A DNA stretch of 64,000 nucleotides from Rhodoferax sp. (GTDB lineage Bacteria > Pseudomonadota > Gammaproteobacteria > Burkholderiales > Burkholderiaceae_C). The notes below the pieces were generated by a model. The model searched no databases. It saw only the letters and a program-made list of their open reading frames with translations, and was not told the DNA's origin. Of this stretch, positions 17,101 to 26,135 are shown in pieces. Position 1 is the first letter of the stretch. Each line of letters starts with the position of its first letter. The stretch is taken from positions 86,817 through 150,816 of the forward strand of contig NZ_JANXMU010000045.1 of assembly GCF_025354435.1 (NCBI RefSeq). Direction: 5' to 3'. A program made the translations under genes and the position numbers.

Positions 17101-19908
17101 CTGCTGACCGAACTCAGCGAATGGTCGCTGGAGCTGCACCAGCCTCTACCGGACTCAACCGTCTCGTTGGCGCATTCGCTGGCGGGTAGCTCGGCTACGG
17201 TGGGTTTCCAGGCGCTGTCGCAAATGGCCCGGGCGTTGGAGTCGGCGCTGGAACATGTGCAGCTCTTGCACCAAGGCACGTCCCAGCACGCGCAAATATT
17301 TACCGATGCGGCCGAAGATATCCGCCGCCTGTTGCACCAGTTTGCCGCCGGTTTCCTCAAAGAGCCCAACCCCAGTGTGCTGCAGGCGCTGCGCGATTTG
17401 CTGGAAGATGCCTCTGCATCCGTGTCCCTGGCCGCCCCCGAGGTGCCCGAGCCGCAAGAGCATGCGGATGCAGAAGACCTGGCTGATTTGGCACTGTTGG
17501 ATGCGGCCCCGGAGCCCCTGGCTACCGTGTCGGCCGTCGAAGCCCCCGTTCCCGCCGAAGCAATACCCGATTTTGCTGCGCCCGTGCAGTCCGACTTCGA
17601 CGACGAAATCGACCTGGTGGACGTGATCGATGCCGATCTGTTTCCCATCTTTGAAGAAGAGGCTTCCGAGCTGCTGCCGCAACTGGGCGGAGCCCTGCGC
17701 CAGTGGTGGGCCCGACCCGAAAATGGCGGTGCCCGCAACGAAGTGCTGCGTGCCCTGCACACGCTCAAAGGCAGCGCCCGTTTGGCCGGTGCCTTGCGCC
17801 TGGGCGAACTGGCCCACCGGCTGGAAACCGAGATTGAGCACCTGGGCTCCGAGCCCTTGCAGTCCGCACAGATAGAGCCCCTGCTGTCGCACTTTGATGC
17901 CTTGCAAGCCAATATGGACGGCCTGCGCCAAGTCCATCTGCGTGCGCCCAGCGAGGCCGTGGCAGCCCCCGCGCCCGCGCCAGAGGCAAAGCCCGAAACC
18001 TCGGCCATCATCACCCTGCTCACGCCCGCGCTGCCCACCCCGGTGTTGCCGGTTGCGCCACGGCTGATGGCCCACCAGTCGGTGCGCGTGCGCTCGCAGC
18101 TGCTAGACCGGCTGGTCAACCAGGCGGGCGAGGTCATCATCACCCGCACCCGGCTGGAGGCGCGCTTGTCCCAGTTGCGCGGTGCGCTGGTCGATCTGAC
18201 TGGCAACCTAGACCGCATGCGCGGCCATTTGCGCGACATCGAAGTGCAGGCCGAATCGCAAATGCAGTCGCGTTTGGCGCTGGCCAAGGACACGGCGCAG
18301 GGTTTTGACCCGCTGGAATTCGACCGCTTCACCCGGGTGCAAGAGCTGACCCGCATGATGGCCGAGTCGGTCAACGACGTGGGTACGGTGCAGCGCAATC
18401 TGCAGCGCACCATCGAGGGCACCGAGGACGACCTGGTCATCCAGGCCCGCCAGGCCCGCGAGCTGCAGCGCGATCTGCTGCGCACCCGCATGGTGGAATT
18501 TGAAGGCATTGCCGAGCGCCTCTACGCCGTGGTGCGCCAAGCCTCCAAAGACACCGGCAAACTCATCAAGCTGGACATCACCGGCGGCTCCATCGAAATG
18601 GACCGCGGCGTGCTGGACCGCATGGCCCCGGCCTTCGAGCACCTGCTGCGCAATGCCGTGGCCCATGGCATCGAGCTGCCCGAGGTGCGCACGGCAGCGG
18701 GTAAAACCGCCATTGGCAACATCCTGGTCGAGCTGCACCACGAGGGCAACGACATCTCGGTGCGCTTTGCCGACGACGGTGCCGGGCTGGACATGGCCCG
18801 TATCCGCCAAAAAGCCGTGGCCCAAGGCTTGGTGCAGGCCGATACAGAGCTGGACCCGGCCGCCGTGGCCGACATGATTTTCCTGCCCGGCTTCTCTACC
18901 GCGGCGCAGATCACCGAGCTGGCCGGGCGCGGCATCGGCATGGACGTGGTGCGCGCCGAAGTGCTGGCCCTGGGCGGTCGCATTGAAACCAAGACCGCCG
19001 CCGGGCAGGGCACGCAGTTCAAGCTGGTGCTGCCCTTGACCACCGCGGTGACGCAGGTGGTGATGCTGCGTATGGGCATGCTGTCCATCGGCGTACCCGC
19101 CAACGTGATCGAAGTGGTGCGCCGCATGCCGCAGGCCGAATTGGCCCAAGCCTACGAGAGCCATGTGGTGGATGTGGCGGGCGAGGCGGTGCCGTTCTTT
19201 TGGGCCGGTGCGCTGCTGCAGGTGTCGCAACACAGCACCGAACCACCCGGCAAAAACAGCGCGGTGGTGATCTTCCGCAGCGCGGCGCAGCGCCTGGCCC
19301 TGCACGTGGACGAGGTGCTGGGCAACCAGGAGGTGGTGGTCAAAAACCTCGGCCCCCAGTTGTCGCGCCTGCCGGGTTTGTCTGGTATGTCGGTGCTGGC
19401 ATCGGGTGCGGTGGTGCTGATTTACAACCCGGTGGCGCTGTCGTCGGTCTACGGTGCGCATGCCCGCCAGTGGCAAATGGGCGTGGGAGACGTGGCCCCG
19501 CTGCTGCCCACCGTGCAACACACGCCGCTGGTGCTGGTGGTGGACGACTCCATCACCGTGCGCCGCGTCACCCAGCGCCTGCTGCAGCGCGAAGGCTACC
19601 GCGTGGCGCTGGCCAACGACGGCCTGCAGGCACTGGAACGGCTGCGTGACGAAACACCCGCCCTGGTCTTGTCCGACATCGAAATGCCGCGCATGGACGG
19701 CTTTGACCTGGCCCGCAACATCCGCAGCGATGCCACGTTGAAAGATTTGCCCATCATCATGATCACTTCGCGCATGGCCGAGAAGCACCGCGAACATGCC
19801 CGTGCGTTGGGGGTGAACCACTATCTGGGCAAGCCCTACCCGGAAGAAGAGCTGCTCAGCCTGGTGCGGCGTTACACCACTAAAACTGAGGGTGTTTTAG
19901 GCCTCTAG
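14194..19908 (+). CDS. chpA: Hybrid chemosensory histidine kinase ChpA/PilL
   Basis: 1904-residue CheA-like kinase that phosphorylates PilG and PilH. The N-terminal 1250 residues hold phosphotransfer modules. Clear His sites are H766 (AFHTLKGSARMVG), H994 (LAHSLAGSSATVG) and H1189 (ALHTLKGSARLAG). A weaker site is H80 (LHLTVGALEMVG), and near 510 a Hpt-like helix has Gln instead (LTQMRGVLSVLG). Acidic Pro/Ala/Glu linkers separate them. The dimer helix begins near 1298 (LLDRLVNQAGEVIITRTRLE), followed by the ATPase (HLLRNAVAHGIE, DDGAGLD, GRGIGMDVV), a CheW-like domain and a receiver with D1828 (LSDIEMPRMDG). The stop codon lies in a dispersed repeat. Confidence 0.92.
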   Translation: MLLSPPAATDTSMSLSASTTEDAPEHDLGPLAWVLDELRKTLDVAVKSLKRYVREADASQAAGFAVPDTSHLGAALQQLHLTVGALEMVGMMPPSLLLRAMESAVAKCLDNPSLCTPDAVDKIERASFAVVDYLEAVLASKPVSSVGLFPQYREVQALAGVTQVHPADLWPMEPHWRDIAVAEPVPPLAYAPALRARLDQCVLKVVKTGDPVAAQELVGICLGFAQHQQRQPEQVFWNIAAAYFEALSLGLFAPDVYSKRIASRVLTQYAALAKGDATVNPRLVQDMLFFCAQAVPVRAADAPTLAAVRQAYGLQRHAPIDYEMRPFGRFDPALLAQARKRLAAAAETWSALAGGDTHRFKPALDQFAMVGESLTKLHAGSAVLAQALTQAVESTVRSKAPPSAALGMEVATSVLYLEAAFEELDQADAELAERATLLADRLTVVGQGGSPEPLAPWMEELYHRVSDRQTMGSVVDELRHTLAEVEQALDQFFRTPREKVPLAKVAHQLTQMRGVLSVLGLDQASHAVMRMRETVDGYMADDLGDPMAQAASFDKLGNSLGALGFLIDMLGYQRALAKKLFSYDEEAGEFKLAMGRSTVSAADSVQAPFQDELEERAHVAELAAESAPQAEAPLPLLDAEPWAISELPDLLDLDLATGAAPLVPPAVPVPAEALEPVSVQLLPALEPEFTLTTATPGQGRVTEVTPAPEPATPAVEANAPEEDAELLGIFLDEAREVVQTGLGAVVALKAAPSGVGPQITLRRAFHTLKGSARMVGLSEFGEASWAMEQMVNGWLAEQSPAHPDLLQVASDALNAFGLWVEDIAVGAAGHWRAQPFRASADARRLELRHLPLAVPQALADVITPESLLEELPPVPDAVPEPVAEPVVEAAVEDTVEPVVEEFVAEALSAPMPEPVPEAVPELEPEEAVADTAPLDPPELDDATKVIGPLRIGIPLYNVYLNEADEWSRRLLTELSEWSLELHQPLPDSTVSLAHSLAGSSATVGFQALSQMARALESALEHVQLLHQGTSQHAQIFTDAAEDIRRLLHQFAAGFLKEPNPSVLQALRDLLEDASASVSLAAPEVPEPQEHADAEDLADLALLDAAPEPLATVSAVEAPVPAEAIPDFAAPVQSDFDDEIDLVDVIDADLFPIFEEEASELLPQLGGALRQWWARPENGGARNEVLRALHTLKGSARLAGALRLGELAHRLETEIEHLGSEPLQSAQIEPLLSHFDALQANMDGLRQVHLRAPSEAVAAPAPAPEAKPETSAIITLLTPALPTPVLPVAPRLMAHQSVRVRSQLLDRLVNQAGEVIITRTRLEARLSQLRGALVDLTGNLDRMRGHLRDIEVQAESQMQSRLALAKDTAQGFDPLEFDRFTRVQELTRMMAESVNDVGTVQRNLQRTIEGTEDDLVIQARQARELQRDLLRTRMVEFEGIAERLYAVVRQASKDTGKLIKLDITGGSIEMDRGVLDRMAPAFEHLLRNAVAHGIELPEVRTAAGKTAIGNILVELHHEGNDISVRFADDGAGLDMARIRQKAVAQGLVQADTELDPAAVADMIFLPGFSTAAQITELAGRGIGMDVVRAEVLALGGRIETKTAAGQGTQFKLVLPLTTAVTQVVMLRMGMLSIGVPANVIEVVRRMPQAELAQAYESHVVDVAGEAVPFFWAGALLQVSQHSTEPPGKNSAVVIFRSAAQRLALHVDEVLGNQEVVVKNLGPQLSRLPGLSGMSVLASGAVVLIYNPVALSSVYGAHARQWQMGVGDVAPLLPTVQHTPLVLVVDDSITVRRVTQRLLQREGYRVALANDGLQALERLRDETPALVLSDIEMPRMDGFDLARNIRSDATLKDLPIIMITSRMAEKHREHARALGVNHYLGKPYPEEELLSLVRRYTTKTEGVLGL

Positions 19909-19948
19909 CGTAATATCTACATACACTAGTAGCTATTTATTTAATAGC
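19891..19948 (+). repeat. Double-hairpin dispersed repeat, copy 4 (supplies chpA stop)
   Basis: GTGTTTTAGGCCTCTAGCG, then ATACACTAGTAGCTATTT and ATTTAATAGCG. The TAG of CTCTAGCG is the chpA stop codon. It lies between convergent chpA and phr. Confidence 0.85.
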
Positions 19949-19955
19949 GTTTGGG

Positions 19956-21434
19956 TCAAGGTAAGGCCTGGGGCTTTTTGACCACCGCGTAGCGCAGCAG
20001 GGTGCGGGCGCGGGCCTCGTCGTGGGCCACGACGGGGAGTGGGTAGGTGGTGCCCAGTACCACCTCCGCCGCCTGTAGTTCCATGGGTTTGGCCAGCCAC
20101 GGTGCGTGGAGGGCGGCATTGGGCAGCTTGGCCAACTGCGGCAGGTAGCGGCGGATGAACTTGCCCTCGGGGTCGAACTTTTCGCTCTGGCTGGTCGGGT
20201 TAAAGATGCGAAAGTACGGCTGGGCATCGCAGCCGCTGGAGCTGGCCCACTGCCAGCCGCCGTTGTTGGCCGACAAATCAAAATCGTTCAGGTGGGTGGC
20301 AAAGTAGGCCTCGCCCCAGCGCCAGTCCAACCCCAGGTCTTTTACCAAAAAGCTCGCCACCACCATGCGCAGGCGGTTGTGCATGTAGCCGGTCTGGTTG
20401 ATCTGGGCCATGGCGGCATCCACCAGCGGGTAGCCGGTGCGGCCCTCGCACCAAGCGGCAAACAGGGCCTTGGCGGTCTTGCCGTGCTCCCAGGCGATAC
20501 CGTCGTATTCGGGCTTGAAAGCACCTTGCGCCACGTGCGGAAAGTTGCTCAAAATCTGCGCATAAAAATCCCGCCACACCAGTTCGCTCAGCCACACGCT
20601 GGCCCCCTGGATGCCTTGCAGATGCAGCGGATACGCGGCCGCCGCCATCTGCCTAATCGACACCGTGCCAAAGCGCAGGTGCACACCTAGATAGCTCGGG
20701 CCTTTGATGCCCGGGAAGTCGCGGGTGGCGTGGTACTGGTCCATGCGCTCGAAGAATTCTTCAAACAGCTGCTGCCCACCGCTTTGCCCGGTGGGCAGTT
20801 TCAGTTGGGCCAGGTTGGTGGATTCAAAGCCCAGCGCCTGCAGGCTTGGCACGGGCTGGGGATTCTTGCGTGGTGCCAGCCGCACGGCGTACTTCTCCAC
20901 AGGGTAAGACTTCAGATAAAAGTCGTCCACCTTCTTCAGCCAGGCATTCTTGTAGGGCGTAAACACGCCGTAGGGGCGGCCCTGCTGGGTCAGCAGTTCC
21001 TTGCGCTCAAAGATGACGTGGTCTTTGAAGGTATGTAGCGCAATGCCCAGATGCGCCAGAGCTCCCAGCACCACGGCATCGCGGGCCAGGGCTTGCGGTT
21101 CGTCGTCGTGGTTGGTAAACACGGCCTGGGCGTGCAACTCCTTGGCCAGCGCCGGAATCGCCTCACGTGCCGCTGCGTGCAGGGTGATGAGACCGGTGCT
21201 GGGCTGCAGGGCGCGCAGGGCGGTGTCCAGCTCGGCGACCGAAGCCTGGATGAATTCCACCCGGCGGTCGGCGCGGGGCAGGCTGTCCAGAATCTCGGTG
21301 TCAAACACAAACACGCAGTGCACCTGCTGGCAGGACCTGAGCGCGTGGTGAAGTGCTGCATGGTCAAAGCTACGCAGGTCGCGGCGGAACCAGACCAGGC
21401 CGGTGGCGAATTTTCGGGAGGGGCGTTCTAGCAT
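19956..21434 (-). CDS. phr: Deoxyribodipyrimidine photolyase
   Basis: Light-driven repair of pyrimidine dimers. 492 residues with the photolyase antenna domain at the N-terminus (GLVWFRRDLRSFDHAAL, VFVFDTEIL) and the FAD-binding helical domain at the C-terminus. Key blocks: KGPSYLGVHLRFGTVSIRQ, WLSELVWRDFYAQIL, EGRTGYPLVDAAMAQINQTG and MHNRLRMVVASFLVKDLGLDWRWGEAYF, then NNGGWQWASSSGCDAQPYFRIFNP. These are the CPD class I type marks, including the flavin-contact Asn and Trp region. It stands alone between two repeats. Confidence 0.93.
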   Translation of the reverse strand: MLERPSRKFATGLVWFRRDLRSFDHAALHHALRSCQQVHCVFVFDTEILDSLPRADRRVEFIQASVAELDTALRALQPSTGLITLHAAAREAIPALAKELHAQAVFTNHDDEPQALARDAVVLGALAHLGIALHTFKDHVIFERKELLTQQGRPYGVFTPYKNAWLKKVDDFYLKSYPVEKYAVRLAPRKNPQPVPSLQALGFESTNLAQLKLPTGQSGGQQLFEEFFERMDQYHATRDFPGIKGPSYLGVHLRFGTVSIRQMAAAAYPLHLQGIQGASVWLSELVWRDFYAQILSNFPHVAQGAFKPEYDGIAWEHGKTAKALFAAWCEGRTGYPLVDAAMAQINQTGYMHNRLRMVVASFLVKDLGLDWRWGEAYFATHLNDFDLSANNGGWQWASSSGCDAQPYFRIFNPTSQSEKFDPEGKFIRRYLPQLAKLPNAALHAPWLAKPMELQAAEVVLGTTYPLPVVAHDEARARTLLRYAVVKKPQALP

Positions 21435-21480
21435 GGCACGATGTTAACGGTGCGCCCTGCGCGCGACGAACTGCCGATAC

Positions 21481-21550
21481 TGAAAATTTGAGTGTTTTAG
21501 GGCGCTAGTGCATGTAGTACATACGCCAGTAGCTATAAATTTAATAGTAT
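21481..21550 (+). repeat. Double-hairpin dispersed repeat, copy 5
   Basis: GTGTTTTAGGGCGCTAGTGC, ATACGCCAGTAGCTATAA and ATTTAATAGT give the two stems. It lies between the phr start and the sdaA stop. Confidence 0.85.
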
Positions 21551-21566
21551 ACGTGGGCGGGTCGCT

Positions 21567-22958
21567 TCAGCACTCCACAATATTCACCGCCAGCCCGCCT
21601 CGCGCCGTTTCCTTGTACTTGGTCATCATGTCGGCACCGGTTTCGCGCATGGTCTTGATGACCTTGTCCAAGCTCACAAAGTGGCTGCCGTCGCCGTGCA
21701 AGGCCATGCGGGCGGCGTTGATGGCTTTGACGGAGGCGATGGCGTTGCGTTCGATGCAGGGTATTTGCACCAGGCCGCCCACCGGGTCGCAGGTCAGGCC
21801 CAGGTGGTGTTCCATGCCGATTTCGGCGGCGTTTTCGACCTGCTCTGGCGTGCCGCCCATGACCGCGCACAGGGCGGCAGCGGCCATCGAGCAGGCCACG
21901 CCCACCTCGCCCTGGCAGCCCACTTCGGCACCCGAGATGGAGGCGTTTTCTTTGTACAGCATGCCGATGGCGGCGGCGGTCAGCAGAAAGTCGATGACCC
22001 CGCTGGGTGTCGATGTGGCCACAAAGCGCACGTAGTAGTGCAGCACGGCGGGCACGATGCCCGCGGCCCCGTTGGTGGGCGCGGTGACCACGCGGCCGCC
22101 AGCGGCGTTTTCTTCGTTCACGGCCAGGGCGTACAGGTTCACCCAGTCCAGCACCTGCAGCGGGTCGCACAGGGCGAGTTCGGGATTCGCGCAGAGCTTG
22201 GTGAACAGGTCGGCGGCGCGGCGCTTGACCTTGAAGCCGCCGGGCAGCACGCCCTGGGTGCGGCAGCCGCGTACCACGCAAGCCTGCATCACCGCCCAGA
22301 TCTTTTGCAGGCCCGCGTCGATCTCGGCATCGCTGCGCCAGTGCTGTTCGTTGCGGCGCATCAGCTCGGCAATCGAGATGCCCGCACCCTTGCAGCGGGC
22401 TAGCAGCTCGTCACCGCTGTGGAAGGGGAACGGCAGCACGGTGGTGTCGGGGGCCAGCACCTTTTGCTTGTTGCCGTCGGCGGCCACCTCGTCGCTGACG
22501 ATAAAGCCACCGCCCACCGAGTAGTAGCAGCGGTTCAGCAGCTCGGCACCGTCTGCGTCATAGGCTACGCAGCGCATGCCGTTGGGGTGGAAGGGCAGGG
22601 TCTCGCGGCGGTAGAAGGCCAGGTGGTCTTTTTCCTTGAACACCACCGGGTGCACACCGCCCACGCGCAGCAGGCCGGTGGTGCGGATGGCTTCCAGCAG
22701 GGCGGGAATGGCTTCCACGTCCACGCTTTCCGGGTCATGGCCTTCCAGGCCCAGCAAGACCGCCTTGTCTGTGCCGTGGCCCTTGCCGGTGGAGCCCAGC
22801 GAGCCGTACAGCTTGACCTCGACCTTGGCACACGCACCCAGCAGACCCTGGTGGGCCAGCCGTTCGGTGAACATTCGAGCGGCGCGCATGGGGCCGACGG
22901 TGTGCGAGCTACTGGGGCCGATACCGATTTTAAAGATGTCGAAAACACTGACGGCCAT
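21567..22958 (-). CDS. sdaA: L-serine ammonia-lyase (iron-sulfur type)
   Basis: Deaminates L-serine to pyruvate and ammonia using a 4Fe-4S cluster. 463 residues in one chain. The N-terminal beta domain begins [23 protein letters not shown]; the catalytic alpha domain has cluster Cys in the segments [20 protein letters not shown] and [19 protein letters not shown]. It is last in the run purU-betB-betA-sdaA (15 bp after betA). In pseudomonads a serine dehydratase also accompanies choline genes, so here it most likely removes serine produced from betaine-derived glycine. Confidence 0.95.
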   Translation of the reverse strand: MAVSVFDIFKIGIGPSSSHTVGPMRAARMFTERLAHQGLLGACAKVEVKLYGSLGSTGKGHGTDKAVLLGLEGHDPESVDVEAIPALLEAIRTTGLLRVGGVHPVVFKEKDHLAFYRRETLPFHPNGMRCVAYDADGAELLNRCYYSVGGGFIVSDEVAADGNKQKVLAPDTTVLPFPFHSGDELLARCKGAGISIAELMRRNEQHWRSDAEIDAGLQKIWAVMQACVVRGCRTQGVLPGGFKVKRRAADLFTKLCANPELALCDPLQVLDWVNLYALAVNEENAAGGRVVTAPTNGAAGIVPAVLHYYVRFVATSTPSGVIDFLLTAAAIGMLYKENASISGAEVGCQGEVGVACSMAAAALCAVMGGTPEQVENAAEIGMEHHLGLTCDPVGGLVQIPCIERNAIASVKAINAARMALHGDGSHFVSLDKVIKTMRETGADMMTKYKETARGGLAVNIVEC

Positions 22959-22973
22959 GGGGGAGTTCTCTGG

Positions 22974-24644
22974 TTACCGCTGTGCGGTGAGGTAATCGGG
23001 ATGGACAAAGAAAGGTGCGTCCGAGCGTGGCAAGGCGGCCTTGCCACGGATCACGTCGGCCATTTTTTCGGCCAGCATGATGGTCGGTGCGTTCAGGTTG
23101 CCGCTGACCACGTCGGGCATGATGGACGCGTCCACCACCCGCAGATTGGCAATGCCGTGCACGCGGCCCGAGCCGTCGGTGACGGCCATGTCGTCGGTGC
23201 CCATGCGGCAGGTGCAGGACGGGTGCAAGGCGCTTTCACCGTGCTCACGGATGTGGGCATCGATCTCGGCATCGGTCTGCACGCTGTCTTTGGGCGACAC
23301 GGCATCGCCGCGGTATCTGTCGAACGCGGGCTGGTTGAAGATCTCGCGCGTCAGGCGGATACCGGCGCGCATTTCCTTGCGGTCCTGCTCAGTGGCCATG
23401 TAATTGAACAGGATGCGCGGCGCGTCCTTGGGGCTGGCGGTTTTGAGCGTGACGGCACCGCGGCTGGTCGGGCGCATCGGCCCCACATGCGCCTGGAAAC
23501 CGTGGAAGCTGGCGGGCGCGCTGCCGTCGTACTGGATGGCCATGGGCAGAAAGTGGTACTGCAGGTCGGGGTGCTTCACGCCTGCCGCGCTGCGGATGAA
23601 GCCGCCCGACTCGAAGTGGTTGGTAGCCCCCAGGCCGGTGCCCTTGAGCATCCATTCCGCACCAATCTTCACCTTGGCCACGGGGTTCATGGCGCTGTAC
23701 AGGGTGATGGGTTCCTTGCACATGTACTGCACATAGGTTTCCAGGTGGTCCTGTAGGTTCGCCCCCACGCCGCGTAGCGCGGCAACGATGGGGATGCCCA
23801 GCTTGCGCAGGTCGTCTGGGTTGCCCACGCCCGAGAGCATCAGCAACTGGGGCGAATTGATGGCACCGCCGCACAGAATGACTTCGCGGGTCGCCAGGAT
23901 GAGGTCGGTGCGGTGGCCGTTGACCACCTCTACACCGATGGCGCGCGGCGGGCTGGTGTCTGGCGCAAAGGCCACCTTGGCTACCAGCGCCCGGGTGCGT
24001 ACCTGCAGGTTGGGGCGTTTCATGGCCGGGCGCAGGTAGGCCATGGCGGTGCTCCAGCGGCGGCCCTTGTGCACAGTCATGTCCATGGGGCCAATGCCCT
24101 CCTGGCGGTAGCCGTTCATGTCGGCGGTGTAGGCGTAACCTGCTTGTTGCCCGGCTTCGATGAAGGCCTGGTACAGCGGGTTGATACAGGCACCCGTGGA
24201 TACGTTCAGCGGCCCGCTGTCGCCCCGGTAGCTGTCGCCGCCCTTGCCGCGTTTTTCGGCCTTGCGGAAGTAGGGCAGGCAGTCTGCGTAGGACCAGTTT
24301 TCCAGGCCCTTGTAGCTGGCCCAGCCTTCGTAGTCCAGCGCGTGGCCGCGGATGTAGACCATGCCGTTGATGCTGGACGAGCCGCCCAGCACCCGGCCGC
24401 GCGGGCAGTACATGGGGCGGTTGTCCATGAAGGGCTCGGGCTCGGAATGGTAGAACCAGTTGAACTTGTCGTTGGCCAGCGGGTAGGCAAAGGCCGACGG
24501 CATGTGGATGAAGATGCTGCGGTCGCCCGGCCCGGCTTCCAGTAGCAGCACTTTCACGTCCGGGTCTTCGGTTAGGCGGTTGGCCAGTACGCAGCCTGCA
24601 GAGCCTGCGCCGACGATGATGTAGTCGAAATTTTCAGTGGTCAT
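22974..24644 (-). CDS. betA: Choline dehydrogenase (GMC oxidoreductase)
   Basis: FAD enzyme oxidising choline to betaine aldehyde at the membrane. ATG at 24644 (MTTENFDYIIVGAGSAGC) is chosen over an in-frame TTG three codons upstream. 556 residues: dinucleotide fold IIVGAGSAGCVLANRL, GMC signature 1 (RGRVLGGSSSINGMVYIRG), signature 2 (GGAINSPQLLMLSGVG) and the C-terminal active-site block (HPSCTCRMGTDD, then VDASIMPDVVSGNLNAPT). It follows betB by 11 bp. Size and order support a true BetA rather than another alcohol dehydrogenase of this family. Confidence 0.95.
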   Translation of the reverse strand: MTTENFDYIIVGAGSAGCVLANRLTEDPDVKVLLLEAGPGDRSIFIHMPSAFAYPLANDKFNWFYHSEPEPFMDNRPMYCPRGRVLGGSSSINGMVYIRGHALDYEGWASYKGLENWSYADCLPYFRKAEKRGKGGDSYRGDSGPLNVSTGACINPLYQAFIEAGQQAGYAYTADMNGYRQEGIGPMDMTVHKGRRWSTAMAYLRPAMKRPNLQVRTRALVAKVAFAPDTSPPRAIGVEVVNGHRTDLILATREVILCGGAINSPQLLMLSGVGNPDDLRKLGIPIVAALRGVGANLQDHLETYVQYMCKEPITLYSAMNPVAKVKIGAEWMLKGTGLGATNHFESGGFIRSAAGVKHPDLQYHFLPMAIQYDGSAPASFHGFQAHVGPMRPTSRGAVTLKTASPKDAPRILFNYMATEQDRKEMRAGIRLTREIFNQPAFDRYRGDAVSPKDSVQTDAEIDAHIREHGESALHPSCTCRMGTDDMAVTDGSGRVHGIANLRVVDASIMPDVVSGNLNAPTIMLAEKMADVIRGKAALPRSDAPFFVHPDYLTAQR

Positions 24645-24655
24645 GGGGCGCAATC

Positions 24656-26116
24656 TCAGCGGTAGCCGCAGGCGACTTCGCCCAGTTCGACGTACACGGT
24701 TTTCAGCTGGGTGTAGTGCTCCAGCGCGACCATGCTGTTTTCATGGCCGATGCCGGATTCGCCCGCGCCGCCGAACGGGATCTCGATCGGTGTGATGTTG
24801 TAGTTGTTGATCCAGCAAATGCCGGCCTTCAGGCGCGCAGCCACGCGGTGGCCCCGGGCCCCGTCGCGGGTGAACACGCCTGCAGCCAGGCCAAAGCGGG
24901 TGGCGTTGGCGCGCTGCACCACTTCGGCCTCGTCGTCAAACACCAGCAAGGCCATCACCGGGCCGAAAATTTCCTCTTGCACGATGGCCATGCCGTCGGT
25001 GCAGTCGGCAAAGATGGTGGGGGCGACGAAGTTGCCGTTTTCACAGCCTTTGACATTGACCGCCGTGCCGCCGCAGACCAGCGTGGCACCTCCCGCTACG
25101 CCCTGGGCCACGTAGCCCAGCACCTTGTCGCGGTGGGCGGCAGAGATGAGTGCGCCGACCTCGGTGTCCGGGTCGGTTGGGTCGCCTACGCGCAGCAGCA
25201 GAGTGCGTTCCTTGAGGCGGGCCAAAAACTTGTCGGCAATGCCGCGCTGCACGAACACGCGGGTGCCGTTGGTGCAGATTTCGCCCTGGGTGTAGAAGTT
25301 GGCCATCATCGCGGCGGTCACGGCCTGCTCGAAGTCGGCATCGTCGAACACGATCAACGGCGACTTGCCGCCCAGCTCCATGGTCACCCGTTTCAGGGTG
25401 GCGGCGGCGCTGGCCATCACGCGTTTGCCGGTGGGGATGGAGCCCGTAACAGACACCTTTGCCACGCCCGGGTGGGCCGCCAGCAGCGCGCCGGTGGTGC
25501 CCCGGCCTTGCAGCACGTTGAACACGCCGGGGGGCACGCCCGCTTCCAGGTAAATCTCGGCCAGCTTCACGGCGGTCATGGGCGTGAGTTCAGACGGTTT
25601 GAAGATCATCGCGTTGCCTGCCGCCAGGGCGGGCGCAGACTTCCAGCAAGCGATCTGGATGGGGTAGTTCCACGCGCCAATGCCCACGCATACGCCCAGC
25701 GGCTCGCGGCGGGTGTAGGCGAAGGCGTTTTTTAGCGGGTACTGCGCACCGGCCAGGGTGGCGGCGGCGCCAGCAAAGTATTCGATGCAGTCGGCCCCGC
25801 TGGCCACGTCGACCACGCAGGCTTCCTGCCAGGGCTTGCCGGTGTCTTGCACCTCGATGGCGGCCAGGGTGTCGTTGCGTTCGCGTAGCAACTGGGCGGC
25901 GCGGTGCAGGATGCGGCCCCGCTCGGTGCCGGTCATGGCGGACCAGATTTGAAAGCCCGCCTCGGCAGCAGCCACGGCGGCGTTGACATCGGCCTCATCG
26001 CTGTCGTGCACCCCGGCAATCATGGTGCCGTTGGCGGGGTTGATGGTGTCAAAGCGCGCACCGCTGCCGTATACAGGCAAGCCATTGACGAAGTTGGAAA
26101 TCAAAGATGCAGTCAT
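24656..26116 (-). CDS. betB: Betaine aldehyde dehydrogenase
   Basis: NAD(P)-dependent oxidation of betaine aldehyde to glycine betaine. 486 residues with the ALDH marks GVCVGIGAWNYPIQIA, MIFKPSELTP, VSVTGSIPTGKRV, the catalytic Glu in VTMELGGKSPLIVF and the catalytic Cys C281 in QGEICTNGTRVFV. The C-terminal INNYNITPIEIPFGGAGESG block is specific to BetB. It lies between purU and betA with 19- and 11-bp gaps, so one transcript is likely. No betI regulator is seen here. Confidence 0.95.
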   Translation of the reverse strand: MTASLISNFVNGLPVYGSGARFDTINPANGTMIAGVHDSDEADVNAAVAAAEAGFQIWSAMTGTERGRILHRAAQLLRERNDTLAAIEVQDTGKPWQEACVVDVASGADCIEYFAGAAATLAGAQYPLKNAFAYTRREPLGVCVGIGAWNYPIQIACWKSAPALAAGNAMIFKPSELTPMTAVKLAEIYLEAGVPPGVFNVLQGRGTTGALLAAHPGVAKVSVTGSIPTGKRVMASAAATLKRVTMELGGKSPLIVFDDADFEQAVTAAMMANFYTQGEICTNGTRVFVQRGIADKFLARLKERTLLLRVGDPTDPDTEVGALISAAHRDKVLGYVAQGVAGGATLVCGGTAVNVKGCENGNFVAPTIFADCTDGMAIVQEEIFGPVMALLVFDDEAEVVQRANATRFGLAAGVFTRDGARGHRVAARLKAGICWINNYNITPIEIPFGGAGESGIGHENSMVALEHYTQLKTVYVELGEVACGYR

Positions 26117-26135
26117 ACAAATAGTCTCAAAAATA

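Noticed and set aside
18208..19821. Minus-strand open frame of 537 codons opposite chpA
   Set aside because: His/Gln-rich shadow of the kinase domains, no start context or family motif.
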